A program made the position numbers and the translations under genes. This document shows positions 8,347 through 15,289 of a stretch of 35,173 nt of DNA, one piece after another. Each line of letters starts with the position of its first letter. Within the stretch, counting starts at the first letter, position 1. The notes below the pieces were generated by a model. It ran no database searches, was not told the origin of the DNA, and saw only the letters and a list, made by a program, of their open reading frames with translations. The DNA is taken from NCBI GenBank assembly GCA_009780695.1, contig WQZN01000022.1, forward strand, positions 1-35,173, in the 5' to 3' direction. Source of the stretch: Microbacteriaceae bacterium (GTDB taxonomy: Bacteria; Actinomycetota; Actinomycetes; Actinomycetales; Microbacteriaceae).

Positions 8347-8721
8347 ATGACTAAGATCGCTGTCCGCACGAGCAACGCACCGCAGCCGGCCGGCCCGTAC
8401 AGCCAGGGCATCGAGGCCGGCGGGTTCCTCTACACCGCCGGCTTCGGCCCGCAGGACCCCGCGACGGGTGCCGTCGCCGACGGCGTCGCCGACCAGACCC
8501 GACAGGTGCTGCGCAACATCGCGGCCGTGCTCGCCGAGCGCGGCCTGACCCTGGACGACTGCGTGAAGTCGACCGTGCACCTGGCCGACCTCGCCGACTT
8601 CGCGGAGTTCAACGCCGCCTATCGCGAGTTCTTCGCCGAGCCCTACCCCGTGCGCACGACGGTCGGCTCGCAGCTCGCCGGCATCCTCGTCGAGATCGAC
8701 GTGGTGGCGGTGCTGCGGTAG
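8347..8721 (+). CDS. ridA: RidA-family reactive enamine/imine deaminase
   Basis: This is a 124-residue protein of the YjgF/YER057c/UK114 (RidA) family, normal length, acting as a cytoplasmic trimer. RidA hydrolyses 2-aminoacrylate and related enamines/imines to keto acids and ammonia. Visible family features are SNAPQPAGPYSQGIEAGGFLYTAG (described in parts: APQPAGPYSQ, then FLYTAG), VKSTVHLADLADF and the C-terminal LVEIDVVAVL. The conserved active-site Arg corresponds to the Arg of PVRTTVG near residue 103. ATG 8347 follows AAGGAG by about six bases. It is convergent with a D-aminoacylase and a D-serine-dehydratase-like gene on the other strand; since the latter type of enzyme produces 2-aminoacrylate, the pairing is meaningful. 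Confidence 0.94.
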   Translation: MTKIAVRTSNAPQPAGPYSQGIEAGGFLYTAGFGPQDPATGAVADGVADQTRQVLRNIAAVLAERGLTLDDCVKSTVHLADLADFAEFNAAYREFFAEPYPVRTTVGSQLAGILVEIDVVAVLR

Positions 8722-8825
8722 GTCGCACCGCCCGCCCGCACCCCCAGTCACACGAAGTGTGCGTTCGGGCTCCCACTTCGCGGCAGCACGCACCCGAAGT
8801 CACACCTGGGGTGAGTTTGGACCCC
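8722..8825. other. Convergent intergenic region with short repeats
   Basis: The 104 bases between ridA and the deacylase hold two direct copies of AGTCACAC (8746-8753 and 8798-8805), a small hairpin CACAC-GAA-GTGTG (8749-8761), and related inverted words (GTTCGGG / CCCGAAG). It may work as a terminator for one or both genes or be a degraded intergenic repeat. No gene is seen. Confidence 0.45.
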
Positions 8826-10388
8826 TCATGCCCGCCGCAGACCGCGGCCGACCGGCGCGCCCGTGAGCTCGCCGCCGGCGAGAACCGGCTGCCCCGCGAC
8901 CAGCACGTCGTCGATGCCGACGGCGTCCTGCAGCGGGGCTTCGTAGGTGGCGCGGTCGGCAACGCGCTCGGGGTCGACGACCACGAGATCGGCCACCCAG
9001 CCGGGCCCGACCCGGCCGCGGCGGCCGAGACCGAAGCGCGCCGCAGGCGCGGCGGAGAGGTGGTGCGCGGCATCCGGCCAGGTCCACGCGCGGGTCTCGC
9101 GCACGAGCTCGCGCAGATAGCGGGCGAAGGTGCCGCGGGCGCGCGGGTGCGGATGCGCGCCGATGAAGATGCCGTCCGAGCCGCCGACATGAGCGGGGTG
9201 GGCGAGGATGCGCGCGAGCTCGGCGAGCGGGCGCTCGTGCCGCACGGCCATCACCACGTTCACCTGCAGCCGGGCGGCGGCGAGCAGATCGAGCACGAAG
9301 TCGATCACGTCGGAGCCGGCGCGCTCGGCCGCCGCGGCGAGTGTGAGCCCGTGCGCCCAGGCGTATGCCGCGATCGGAATATGGGCGAGCGTGATCATGT
9401 GCGGCCAGTCGGGCCCGAGGCTCGCGTGGCGCTCCACCCGGGGGAACCACTCGGCGCGCAGCCGCGCTTGCTCGGCGGCGTCGGTGAGGGTCGCGACGAC
9501 CTCGTCGACAGGCAGCACTGCGAGCTCGGGCGGCAGCAGCGGCATGCTCAGCAGGGTGCAGCCGCGAGTGTACGGGTAGGCGTCGAAAGTCGCGTCCACG
9601 CCCGAGCGCCGCAGCGCGTCGAGCTGTTCCTCGAGGACGCCCACGGGGGCATGGAAGTGCGAGATGTGCACGCGGATGCCGGTGGCCCGGGCGATCCGTG
9701 CGATCTCCGCGACCCCCGCCGCGGAGTTCGCCTCGTATCCCCCGCGCATGTGCGTGACGTACACGCCGCCCGCCTGCGCCACGGGTGCGCACAGCGCTGC
9801 GATCTCGTCGGCGTCGGCGAACAGCCCCGGCACGTAGTCGAGCCCGGTCGACAGGCCGACCGCGCCCTCGCGCATCCCCTGCTCGACGAGCCGCGCCATC
9901 GCGGCGCGCTGCGCGGGGGATGCCGGCGCGGCCGAGCGGCCGCACACCTCCCGGCGCACGGTGCCCGCCGGCACGAGGTACGCCGCGTTCACCCGCGCGC
10001 TGCCGTCGGCATGGGCCAGCAGTTCGGCGACGCCGCCGCCCGCGTAGCGCGGATGCGCCCCGTTGATCGCCGCGAAGTACTCGGTCGCATAAGCGCCGTC
10101 GCCCGGGGCGTACGAGACGCCGTCCTGCCCGCCGATCGCGGTGGTCACGCCCTGCCGCAGCAGGGACCGCTGCACGGAATGCCCCCCGAGCACCCCGTCG
10201 ACGTGCGCGTGCGCGTCGACAAAGCCGGGCAGCACGAGCCGCCCACGGCAGTCGATCACCCGGTCACCGGGGCGCGGCTCCAGCTCGCCGACCTCGGCGA
10301 TCGCCTCGCCCTCGGCCGCGACATCCGCCCGCCGCATGCCCTGCTCGTCGACGATCGTGCCGCCCTGCAGGATGACGCGCTCTCCCAT
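8826..10388 (-). CDS. N-acyl-D-amino-acid deacylase (D-aminoacylase family amidohydrolase)
   Basis: This 520-residue amidohydrolase removes the acyl group from N-acyl-D-amino acids. The metal motif HAH is at residues 60-62 (GFVDAHAHVDG). Other family features are VGLSTGLDYVPG, YVTHMRGGYEANSA, RVHISHFHAP, the catalytic-Asp region GGSDGIFIGAHPHPRARGTF (described in parts: GGSDG, then HPRARGTF) and a C-terminal VADLVVVDPERV strand. The cysteine found as NCG in classical D-aminoacylases is replaced (GGQDGVSYAP), a pattern of a related subfamily, so metal handling may differ. I chose ATG 10388 because homology begins at MGERVILQGGTIVDEQG. It lies 11 bases after the dehydratase-like gene on the same strand, so both are probably co-transcribed. 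Confidence 0.9.
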   Translation of the reverse strand: MGERVILQGGTIVDEQGMRRADVAAEGEAIAEVGELEPRPGDRVIDCRGRLVLPGFVDAHAHVDGVLGGHSVQRSLLRQGVTTAIGGQDGVSYAPGDGAYATEYFAAINGAHPRYAGGGVAELLAHADGSARVNAAYLVPAGTVRREVCGRSAAPASPAQRAAMARLVEQGMREGAVGLSTGLDYVPGLFADADEIAALCAPVAQAGGVYVTHMRGGYEANSAAGVAEIARIARATGIRVHISHFHAPVGVLEEQLDALRRSGVDATFDAYPYTRGCTLLSMPLLPPELAVLPVDEVVATLTDAAEQARLRAEWFPRVERHASLGPDWPHMITLAHIPIAAYAWAHGLTLAAAAERAGSDVIDFVLDLLAAARLQVNVVMAVRHERPLAELARILAHPAHVGGSDGIFIGAHPHPRARGTFARYLRELVRETRAWTWPDAAHHLSAAPAARFGLGRRGRVGPGWVADLVVVDPERVADRATYEAPLQDAVGIDDVLVAGQPVLAGGELTGAPVGRGLRRA

Positions 10389-10399
10389 TCCGGCTCCGC

Positions 10400-11689
10400 T
10401 CAGAAGAACGTGCGGACGAGGCCGACGACCCGGTCGGAATCGGCATCGGCGACCACCGGCAGGTAGTGCCACTTGTCGAAGGCGGTGCAGGGGTGCGAGA
10501 GCCCGAGCGCCACGACCGAGCCCAGCGGCGAGTCCTGCGCCCCGAGCGCGAGGTAGCTGTGCTGGTCGTTCATGCGCGTGACGGCTGCCCCGTCGAGCGG
10601 TGCCCACGCCGCCCCCAGCTCGGCCGCCGTGCGCCGCGGGATCGGCAGCCCCTCGTCGTAGGGGAAGTCGCGCTTGCCGCCGTCGAGCAGCGCGAGCCCC
10701 GGCTCGGGGTGCGAGACGACGCGGCCGAGTCCGATCATCGCGGACCGCAGGCGGCCGGATGCCGGAGCCGCGGCATCCGCGCCCTCGTCCAGCGGCGAGA
10801 TGCCGCGGTAGAAGCCGTCGTCGTGCAGCAGGTAGGCGCCGGAGCGCAGCGTCCAGTGCGTGCGCGCGTCAGCGGCGACGGCACCGCGCCACACGTCCGC
10901 GACCACGTCGAAGTACGCGCTGCCGCCCGCGGTGACGTAGACGTCGCCGTCGTCGTAGAGCGGCGCGATCGCCCGGTGCAGCTCGAGCTGCGCCTCGAGG
11001 TAGGCGCGCACCGCGGCGAGCGCGGCGGCCGAGCGGTCGTGCCCGAGGCTGCCTTCGTAGCCGGCGACGCCGGCGAGGCGCAGCACGTCGGATGCCGCCA
11101 CGCGCCACGCGACCTCGACGGCCTCCGGAACCGACCGCGCCCCGGTGCGGCCGCCCGCGGCGCCGAGCTCGACGCAGACGTCGACCGGGCGCGCCGCCCC
11201 TGCGGCGCGCAGGCCGTGCTCCATCGCCTCGACCGTGGCGACGGAATCCGCCCAGCACACGAAGCGGAACGCCGGGTCGGCGAGCTCGCCCGCGAGCCAG
11301 CGCAGCGAACGCGCGTCGACCGCCGCGTTGGCGAGCATGATCGCGTCGAGCCCGAAGCCGCGCGCGGTGCGCACCTGGCCCATGGTCGCGAGGGTGATGC
11401 CGGCGCTCCCCGCGTCCAGCTGTCGCTGCCAGAGCGCGGGCGCCATGGTCGTCTTGCCGTGCGGCATGAGCTCGAGCCCGCGCGCGGCGACCCAGTCGGC
11501 CATGAGCGCGGCGTTGTGCCGCATGGCCGCGTCGTCGAGCGCGATGAGCGGCGTCCAGAACTCGGAGAGGCGCGGGCCGGATGCCAGGAACTCGCCGACC
11601 GTCATCCCGATCGCGCGTGCGGGCAGGCCCTTGTCCTGTGCGGTGAGCCGCTCTTCGTCGAGGCTCGCCAGTCGCATCCGATCGGGCAC
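10400..11689 (-). CDS. D-serine dehydratase-like / D-threonine aldolase-fold PLP enzyme
   Basis: This protein of about 429 residues has the alanine-racemase-type PLP barrel followed by the D-serine dehydratase-like domain. The likely Schiff-base lysine is Lys79 in MPHGKTTMAP. The C-terminal SHPC motif (His399, Cys401) matches the HxC zinc ligands of eukaryotic-type D-serine dehydratases; together they suggest zinc- and PLP-dependent deamination of D-Ser/D-Thr to pyruvate/2-oxobutanoate through an enamine. Substrate preference cannot be read. Possible starts are GTG 11695, GTG 11689 and ATG 11677; I prefer 11689 because GGAAGG ends six bases upstream, while 11695 directly abuts that sequence. 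It precedes the D-aminoacylase on the same strand. Confidence 0.87.
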   Translation of the reverse strand: MPDRMRLASLDEERLTAQDKGLPARAIGMTVGEFLASGPRLSEFWTPLIALDDAAMRHNAALMADWVAARGLELMPHGKTTMAPALWQRQLDAGSAGITLATMGQVRTARGFGLDAIMLANAAVDARSLRWLAGELADPAFRFVCWADSVATVEAMEHGLRAAGAARPVDVCVELGAAGGRTGARSVPEAVEVAWRVAASDVLRLAGVAGYEGSLGHDRSAAALAAVRAYLEAQLELHRAIAPLYDDGDVYVTAGGSAYFDVVADVWRGAVAADARTHWTLRSGAYLLHDDGFYRGISPLDEGADAAAPASGRLRSAMIGLGRVVSHPEPGLALLDGGKRDFPYDEGLPIPRRTAAELGAAWAPLDGAAVTRMNDQHSYLALGAQDSPLGSVVALGLSHPCTAFDKWHYLPVVADADSDRVVGLVRTFF

Positions 11690-11747
11690 GTCCACCCTTC
11701 CACTCGAGTCGGAGACTACTCGACCATCACGATGTCGCCGACGTCGA

Positions 11748-12224
11748 CTACCGGTAGAAGCCCTCGCGCAGGTTGATGCCGTGCTCGACCCAGGCCTTGA
11801 GCGCGGCCAGCATGCCCGTCCACCCCTCGCAGTTGCCGAACGCCGACTTCGCCCCGTCGGGCGTGACGATCCAGGTCTCCTCCGTGATCGTCACGAGCGT
11901 GCGGGTGTCGTCGTCGACGGGCTCGAACTCGAAGGTCGTCCGGGTTCTGCCGTCATCGCGCGCGGAGAAGCGGGCATCCCATTCGATGACGATGCGTCGG
12001 GGTGCCTCCGCCTCGACCACGGTCACCGGGAAGCGCCCGGGGAAGTCGTGGAACTCCCACGACACCTCGGCGCCCGCCTCGAGTCGGCCGCGCGCCCCGC
12101 CGGTGGTGAAGTAATGCGACAGCTGTGCCGGGTCCGCGACGGCCTCATAGACCTCGGCACACGGTCGGGACACCCGCCCCGAGACGGTGAAACGCAGTTC
12201 AGAGAGCTCTTCTCGATCACTCAT
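11748..12224 (-). CDS. SRPBCC / AHSA1-domain protein
   Basis: This 158-residue protein has the START-like fold of the AHSA1 (activator of Hsp90 ATPase homolog) family. Typical features are an N-terminal strand FTVSGRVSRPCAEVYEAVADPAQLSHYF (described in parts: FTVSGRV, then AEVYEAVADPAQL), GGRLEAG-type WEFHDFPGRF, PRRIVIEWD, TLVTITEETW and the C-terminal helix GWTGMLAALKAWVEHG. Such proteins bind hydrophobic ligands; no enzymatic activity can be assigned. It diverges from an ArsR regulator, a very common pairing in which the regulator represses both genes. Its ATG at 12224 lies inside the shared palindrome and no Shine-Dalgarno sequence precedes it, so the transcript is probably leaderless. 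Confidence 0.92.
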   Translation of the reverse strand: MSDREELSELRFTVSGRVSRPCAEVYEAVADPAQLSHYFTTGGARGRLEAGAEVSWEFHDFPGRFPVTVVEAEAPRRIVIEWDARFSARDDGRTRTTFEFEPVDDDTRTLVTITEETWIVTPDGAKSAFGNCEGWTGMLAALKAWVEHGINLREGFYR

Positions 12225-12243
12225 GTGATATTTTTATCACATG
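12222..12243. promoter_or_regulatory. Perfect palindromic operator containing both divergent start codons
   Basis: CATGTGATA (12222-12230), a TTTT spacer and TATCACATG (12235-12243) form a perfect 9-base inverted repeat. The outer CAT and ATG are the start codons of the AHSA1 gene (minus) and the arsR gene (plus). The core contains TATTTT at 12229-12234, six bases before ATG 12241, a good place for a plus-strand -10 box of a leaderless transcript; the minus strand has a similar T/A-rich box. A dimer of the ArsR protein bound here would block both promoters and both starts. Confidence 0.85.
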
Positions 12244-12561
12244 TCATCCGCTCGCGACACGTCCGATGACGACCTGGTCTTCAAAGCGCTCGCCTCCCCC
12301 GCTCGTCGACACCTGCTGGACACCCTGAAGGCCGGCACCCGCACGACCGGCGAGCTGTGCGATTCCCTGCCCGATCTCGATCGGACCACGGTGCTGCAGC
12401 ACCTGCGCGTGCTCGAGCGCGCCGAGCTGGTGATCGGCCGCAGCCGCGGGCGCGAACGGCTCCTGACCCTCGCGCCGCTGCCGATCAAGCGCATCTACGA
12501 CAGGTGGATCAGCGAGTACGCGCGCGCCGCGGTGGAGCTGCTCGACGAGCTCAACGGGTGA
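12241..12561 (+). CDS. ArsR-family winged-helix repressor
   Basis: This 106-residue protein is the standard ArsR size. It reads DDLVFKALASPARRHLLDTLKAG, then TTGELCDSLPDLDRTTVLQHLRVLERAEL as the recognition helix-turn-helix (residues about 38-66), then the beta-wing VIGRSRGRERLLTLAPLPIKRIYDRW. The only cysteine is in the HTH region (ELC), with no CxC metal pair, so it is unlikely to sense arsenic or another metal and is more like the metal-free SRPBCC-linked subgroup. ATG 12241 has no Shine-Dalgarno sequence and lies within the palindrome, so it is probably leaderless and autoregulated. Its 3' end overlaps by 11 bases the end of the convergent acyltransferase-family gene. Confidence 0.94.
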   Translation: MSSARDTSDDDLVFKALASPARRHLLDTLKAGTRTTGELCDSLPDLDRTTVLQHLRVLERAELVIGRSRGRERLLTLAPLPIKRIYDRWISEYARAAVELLDELNG

Positions 12562-13258
12562 GGGGCGAGGGCACCCCGTCCGCTGAGGGCCGCGGTTCCG
12601 CGAGCAGGCCCGTCGGCTCCCGCCAGGCCCCGCCCGCGCGCCAGACCCCCGCCACGATGCGCTGAACCGGGGTCGTGGCCGGCGCGGCACGTCGGTCGAG
12701 ACGATGCAGCGGCACCCCGAACGCGAACTTCGCGACCGCCTCGTCGCCCTCCTCCCCCTCGGCGGTCGCGCCCTCCGGCGCGGCACCAGGGACGGGCTCG
12801 AACCGGTTCTGGAAGGCGACGATGTTGCTCCCGGCACCGAGTTGCTGAAGCCGTGGATCGAGCAGCCATGACGTGCAGACGAAGCGACGCCCGTCGCCGA
12901 AGAACCGTCGCGCAGTGGCGAACGCCTCATCGACGGCGACCGGATCCAGAGGGCCCAGCTCCGGGATGTGCACGGCTCGACCCGGCACCCCCGCCGCGCG
13001 CTCGAACTGCAGCCGTCCGAGCTGGACCACGTCCCCGCGCAGCAGGCCGACGACCCAGCCGCGGATGCCGTTGTCGCCATAGACGCGCACTTTGCGATCG
13101 ATGTCGGCGAGGGATGCCGTCTGCACGGCGGCCGGAATGCCGAGCGCCTCGAGCCGGGCTCGCGCCTCGGGCACGGCGGCCTCGACCGCCGCGAGGAACC
13201 GCTCGAAGGGCATCCGCTCGCACGCCTCTGCGTCGAGCTCGAGAACGGACCCGCTCAT
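12551..13258 (-). CDS. Acyltransferase-domain protein (GNAT-like, DUF5596 type)
   Basis: This 235-residue protein resembles the actinobacterial family annotated as acyltransferase domain-containing, with an N-terminal small domain and a GNAT-like C-terminal domain (DUF5596). Recognised segments are VVGLLRGDVVQLGRLQFER, AVHIPELGPLDPVAVDEAF, ARRFFGDGRRFVCTSWLLDPRL and SNIVAFQNRFEPV. Its substrate is unknown; acyl transfer is inferred from the fold only. ATG 13258 is chosen because AGGAAAG precedes it; a TTG eight codons upstream lacks a good ribosome site. The C-terminal 50 residues (proline/arginine-rich) are less typical. Its promoter shares the AT-rich region 13259-13396 with the divergent secreted hydrolase. 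Confidence 0.8.
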   Translation of the reverse strand: MSGSVLELDAEACERMPFERFLAAVEAAVPEARARLEALGIPAAVQTASLADIDRKVRVYGDNGIRGWVVGLLRGDVVQLGRLQFERAAGVPGRAVHIPELGPLDPVAVDEAFATARRFFGDGRRFVCTSWLLDPRLQQLGAGSNIVAFQNRFEPVPGAAPEGATAEGEEGDEAVAKFAFGVPLHRLDRRAAPATTPVQRIVAGVWRAGGAWREPTGLLAEPRPSADGVPSPLTR

Positions 13259-13283
13259 CGCTTTCCTGTCCGCTTTCGCCAAT

Positions 13284-13319
13284 TGATTGATTTCGCTTGA
13301 TTTAAGTATTGATCAATCA
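13284..13319. promoter_or_regulatory. Divergent promoter region with TGATTGAT / ATCAATCA inverted repeat
   Basis: In the AT-rich gap 13259-13396, TGATTGAT (13284-13291) and ATCAATCA (13312-13319) form a perfect inverted pair, 20 bases apart, and ATTGATCAAT (13308-13317) is also a perfect palindrome. TTGAT recurs at 13283, 13298 and 13309. The same half-sites occur, nine bases apart, upstream of the SIS operon at 20690-20714, which suggests a shared regulator such as the DeoR protein. That link is inference. Confidence 0.55.
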
Positions 13320-13396
13320 GTATCAGTCACCTAATTTCAGTTCCATCCGGTCCGAAGGTGGGACGGTCCTGCCGCGCCGGAAGAAGGTGAGCTCGA

Positions 13397-15241
13397 ATGA
13401 GCAAGTCAACGCTTCTCCGCGTCTCTCTCGCGGCAGCAGCTATCGCGGCGCTCGGCGCCGCGGGGGCGGCACCCGCCCAAGCCGAGCCGGGGGCCGCTCC
13501 TGCGCACCCGGATGCGGCCGTCTCGCAGCATCTCGCGGCTGCGGCCTACATCTCTCCGACCGACCCCGCATGGTCGCAGATCGCCGCCACCGGGTCTGCG
13601 CTCGGCTTCGTGGTGGCGAACGTCTCCAACGGACCGGGCTCGGCGGAGGACGACGCCTGGAAGGCCGTGATCGACAACGCCCACGCGCACGGGGTGAAGG
13701 TGCTCGGCTATGTCGACACCGGTTACCTCGGCGGCTCCGACCCGGTGCGCACGACACGTCTCGGCGACACCGATGCCACGGCATGGACGGTGCAGGCGGA
13801 GCAGGACGTCGCGCGCTGGTACTCCTTCTACGGGGCATCCATCGACGGCATCTTCTTCGACGACGGCATGAACACCTGCGGCCCGACCGCGGGCAGCACG
13901 CTCTACTCCGACGACTACCGCGCCCTGACCCAGTTCGTGCACACCCGGCACCTCGGCGCGCTCTCGGTGCTGAACCCGGGCATCAGCGTGCCGCAGTGCT
14001 ACGAAGACTCCGCCGACGTCCTCGCGACCTTCGAAGGCCCCGCATCGAGCTACCTCGACCCGACGCCGGATCTCGCTCCGCTCCCCTGGCAGGCGACGGC
14101 CGACCCCACGAAGTTCTGGAACATCGTGTACGGCGCCGACCAGACCCAGCTCGCCGCCGTGATGGCGCAGAGCAAGCGCGACAACGCGGGTTATGTCTAC
14201 GCCACGGCGGATGACCTGCCGAACCCCTACGACACCATCCCCGATCCCGCGTACTGGTCGCAGGAGATCGCACTCGCCGCCGCGACGTCGCCGTCGCCCG
14301 CCCCCGCCCCGGTCGTCGGCCTCGCCGCGCGATCGCGCACGAGCACCTCGGCGACCCTCGGCTGGCCGACTCGACCGGGCAGCTCGGCCGTCGGCTACGA
14401 CGTGCTGCAGAACGGCGTCGAGGTCGCCTCGGTCGGCGCCGACGAGAGCGGCACGAGCGGGTACGCCTACACCGCCACCGGCCTTCGCCCGGGGACGACG
14501 TACCGGTTCGCCGTCCGCGCGCGGAACGCCTCCGGAGCGGTGGAACCCGCGCCCCGCACCATCTCCGTGACGACCCGCCCGGCGATCGGGGCCGCCCCCA
14601 CCCCGCCGAGCGGCGTGACCGTCGCGGACATCGGCGCCGGGTCGGCCGTGCTGAACTGGGCGGCGGATGCCCGGGGCGTGGTCGCCTATCACGTCCTGAT
14701 CGACGGCGTGGACACTCTGACGCTTCCGGCGGACGTGTCCTCGGCTCACATCGGCGGCCTGGCGCTCGGTGCTGACGCGACCTTCGCCGTGATCGCGAGC
14801 GGGGCGAACGGCCTCGCCTCGGAGCCCTCGGCAACCGTCACCGCATCGATCCCCAGCCCCACGCCGATCACGAGCCCGACGGTCGACTTCGGAGCCGACA
14901 CGACCACCTTCGCCGCCGACTTCAACGTCGCGTTCTCCTTCGACCACGTCTTCATCGATGCGGACTCGTCCACGGCGACCGGCTACCAGTTCGGTGGCGT
15001 CGGCGCCGAGTTCATGATCGAGAACAGCATCCTCTACCAGGACGTCCCCGACACGAACTCCTGGAGCTGGACCCCCGTCGCGCTGCTCCAGGGGCCGCTC
15101 GTCTCGAGCTCCGGCGGCCACCTCGTGTGGCAGGTCCCCTCGTCGCTGTTCGGCGCGTCCACCCGTCTGACCGTCGTCTTCGACGGTGCGGGCACCTACC
15201 CCGAGTACACGCTGGCCCCGATCACCGCCGCCAAGCAGTGA
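13397..15241 (+). CDS. Secreted spherulin-4 / GH135-GH114-like glycosidase with two FN3 domains
   Basis: This is a 614-residue exported protein. A signal peptide (RVSLAAAAIAALGAAGAAP) should be cleaved after AQA at residue 29. Residues about 46-285 form a spherulin-4-type barrel (YISPTDPAWSQI, GPGSAEDDAW, HGVKVLGYVDTGYLGG). Members of the related families GH135 (Sph3) and GH114 (Ega3) cleave alpha-1,4-linked N-acetylgalactosamine/galactosamine chains such as fungal galactosaminogalactan. Likely acidic residues are Asp155-Asp156 in DGIFFDDG, where relatives often have Asp-Glu, and Glu213 in ATFEGP. Two fibronectin-III domains follow (about 293-393 and 397-488), then an unrecognised beta-rich C-terminal domain (about 495-614), perhaps carbohydrate-binding. 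ATG 13397 lies after AGAAGG. Activity is inferred from the family. Confidence 0.85.
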   Translation: MSKSTLLRVSLAAAAIAALGAAGAAPAQAEPGAAPAHPDAAVSQHLAAAAYISPTDPAWSQIAATGSALGFVVANVSNGPGSAEDDAWKAVIDNAHAHGVKVLGYVDTGYLGGSDPVRTTRLGDTDATAWTVQAEQDVARWYSFYGASIDGIFFDDGMNTCGPTAGSTLYSDDYRALTQFVHTRHLGALSVLNPGISVPQCYEDSADVLATFEGPASSYLDPTPDLAPLPWQATADPTKFWNIVYGADQTQLAAVMAQSKRDNAGYVYATADDLPNPYDTIPDPAYWSQEIALAAATSPSPAPAPVVGLAARSRTSTSATLGWPTRPGSSAVGYDVLQNGVEVASVGADESGTSGYAYTATGLRPGTTYRFAVRARNASGAVEPAPRTISVTTRPAIGAAPTPPSGVTVADIGAGSAVLNWAADARGVVAYHVLIDGVDTLTLPADVSSAHIGGLALGADATFAVIASGANGLASEPSATVTASIPSPTPITSPTVDFGADTTTFAADFNVAFSFDHVFIDADSSTATGYQFGGVGAEFMIENSILYQDVPDTNSWSWTPVALLQGPLVSSSGGHLVWQVPSSLFGASTRLTVVFDGAGTYPEYTLAPITAAKQ

Positions 15242-15246
15242 GCACG

Positions 15247-15283
15247 AGAAGGGGGCGGGATGCCTGGCATCCCGCCCCCTTCT
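15247..15283. terminator. Bidirectional terminator between convergent operons
   Basis: An 18-base arm (15247-15264, beginning AGAAGGGGGCGGG) is perfectly complementary to 15266-15283 around a single base; in practice a few central pairs would open as the loop. TTCT follows on the plus strand and TTCTCGTGCT on the minus strand. It lies between the stop of the secreted hydrolase (15241) and the stop of the ABC permease (15290), and so should terminate both. Confidence 0.85.
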
Positions 15284-15289
15284 TCGCGC

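Noticed and set aside
13406..15121. 571-codon minus-strand frame opposite the secreted hydrolase
   Set aside because: The plus strand has a signal peptide, spherulin-4 barrel and FN3 domains; the minus frame is Arg/Gly-rich without motifs.
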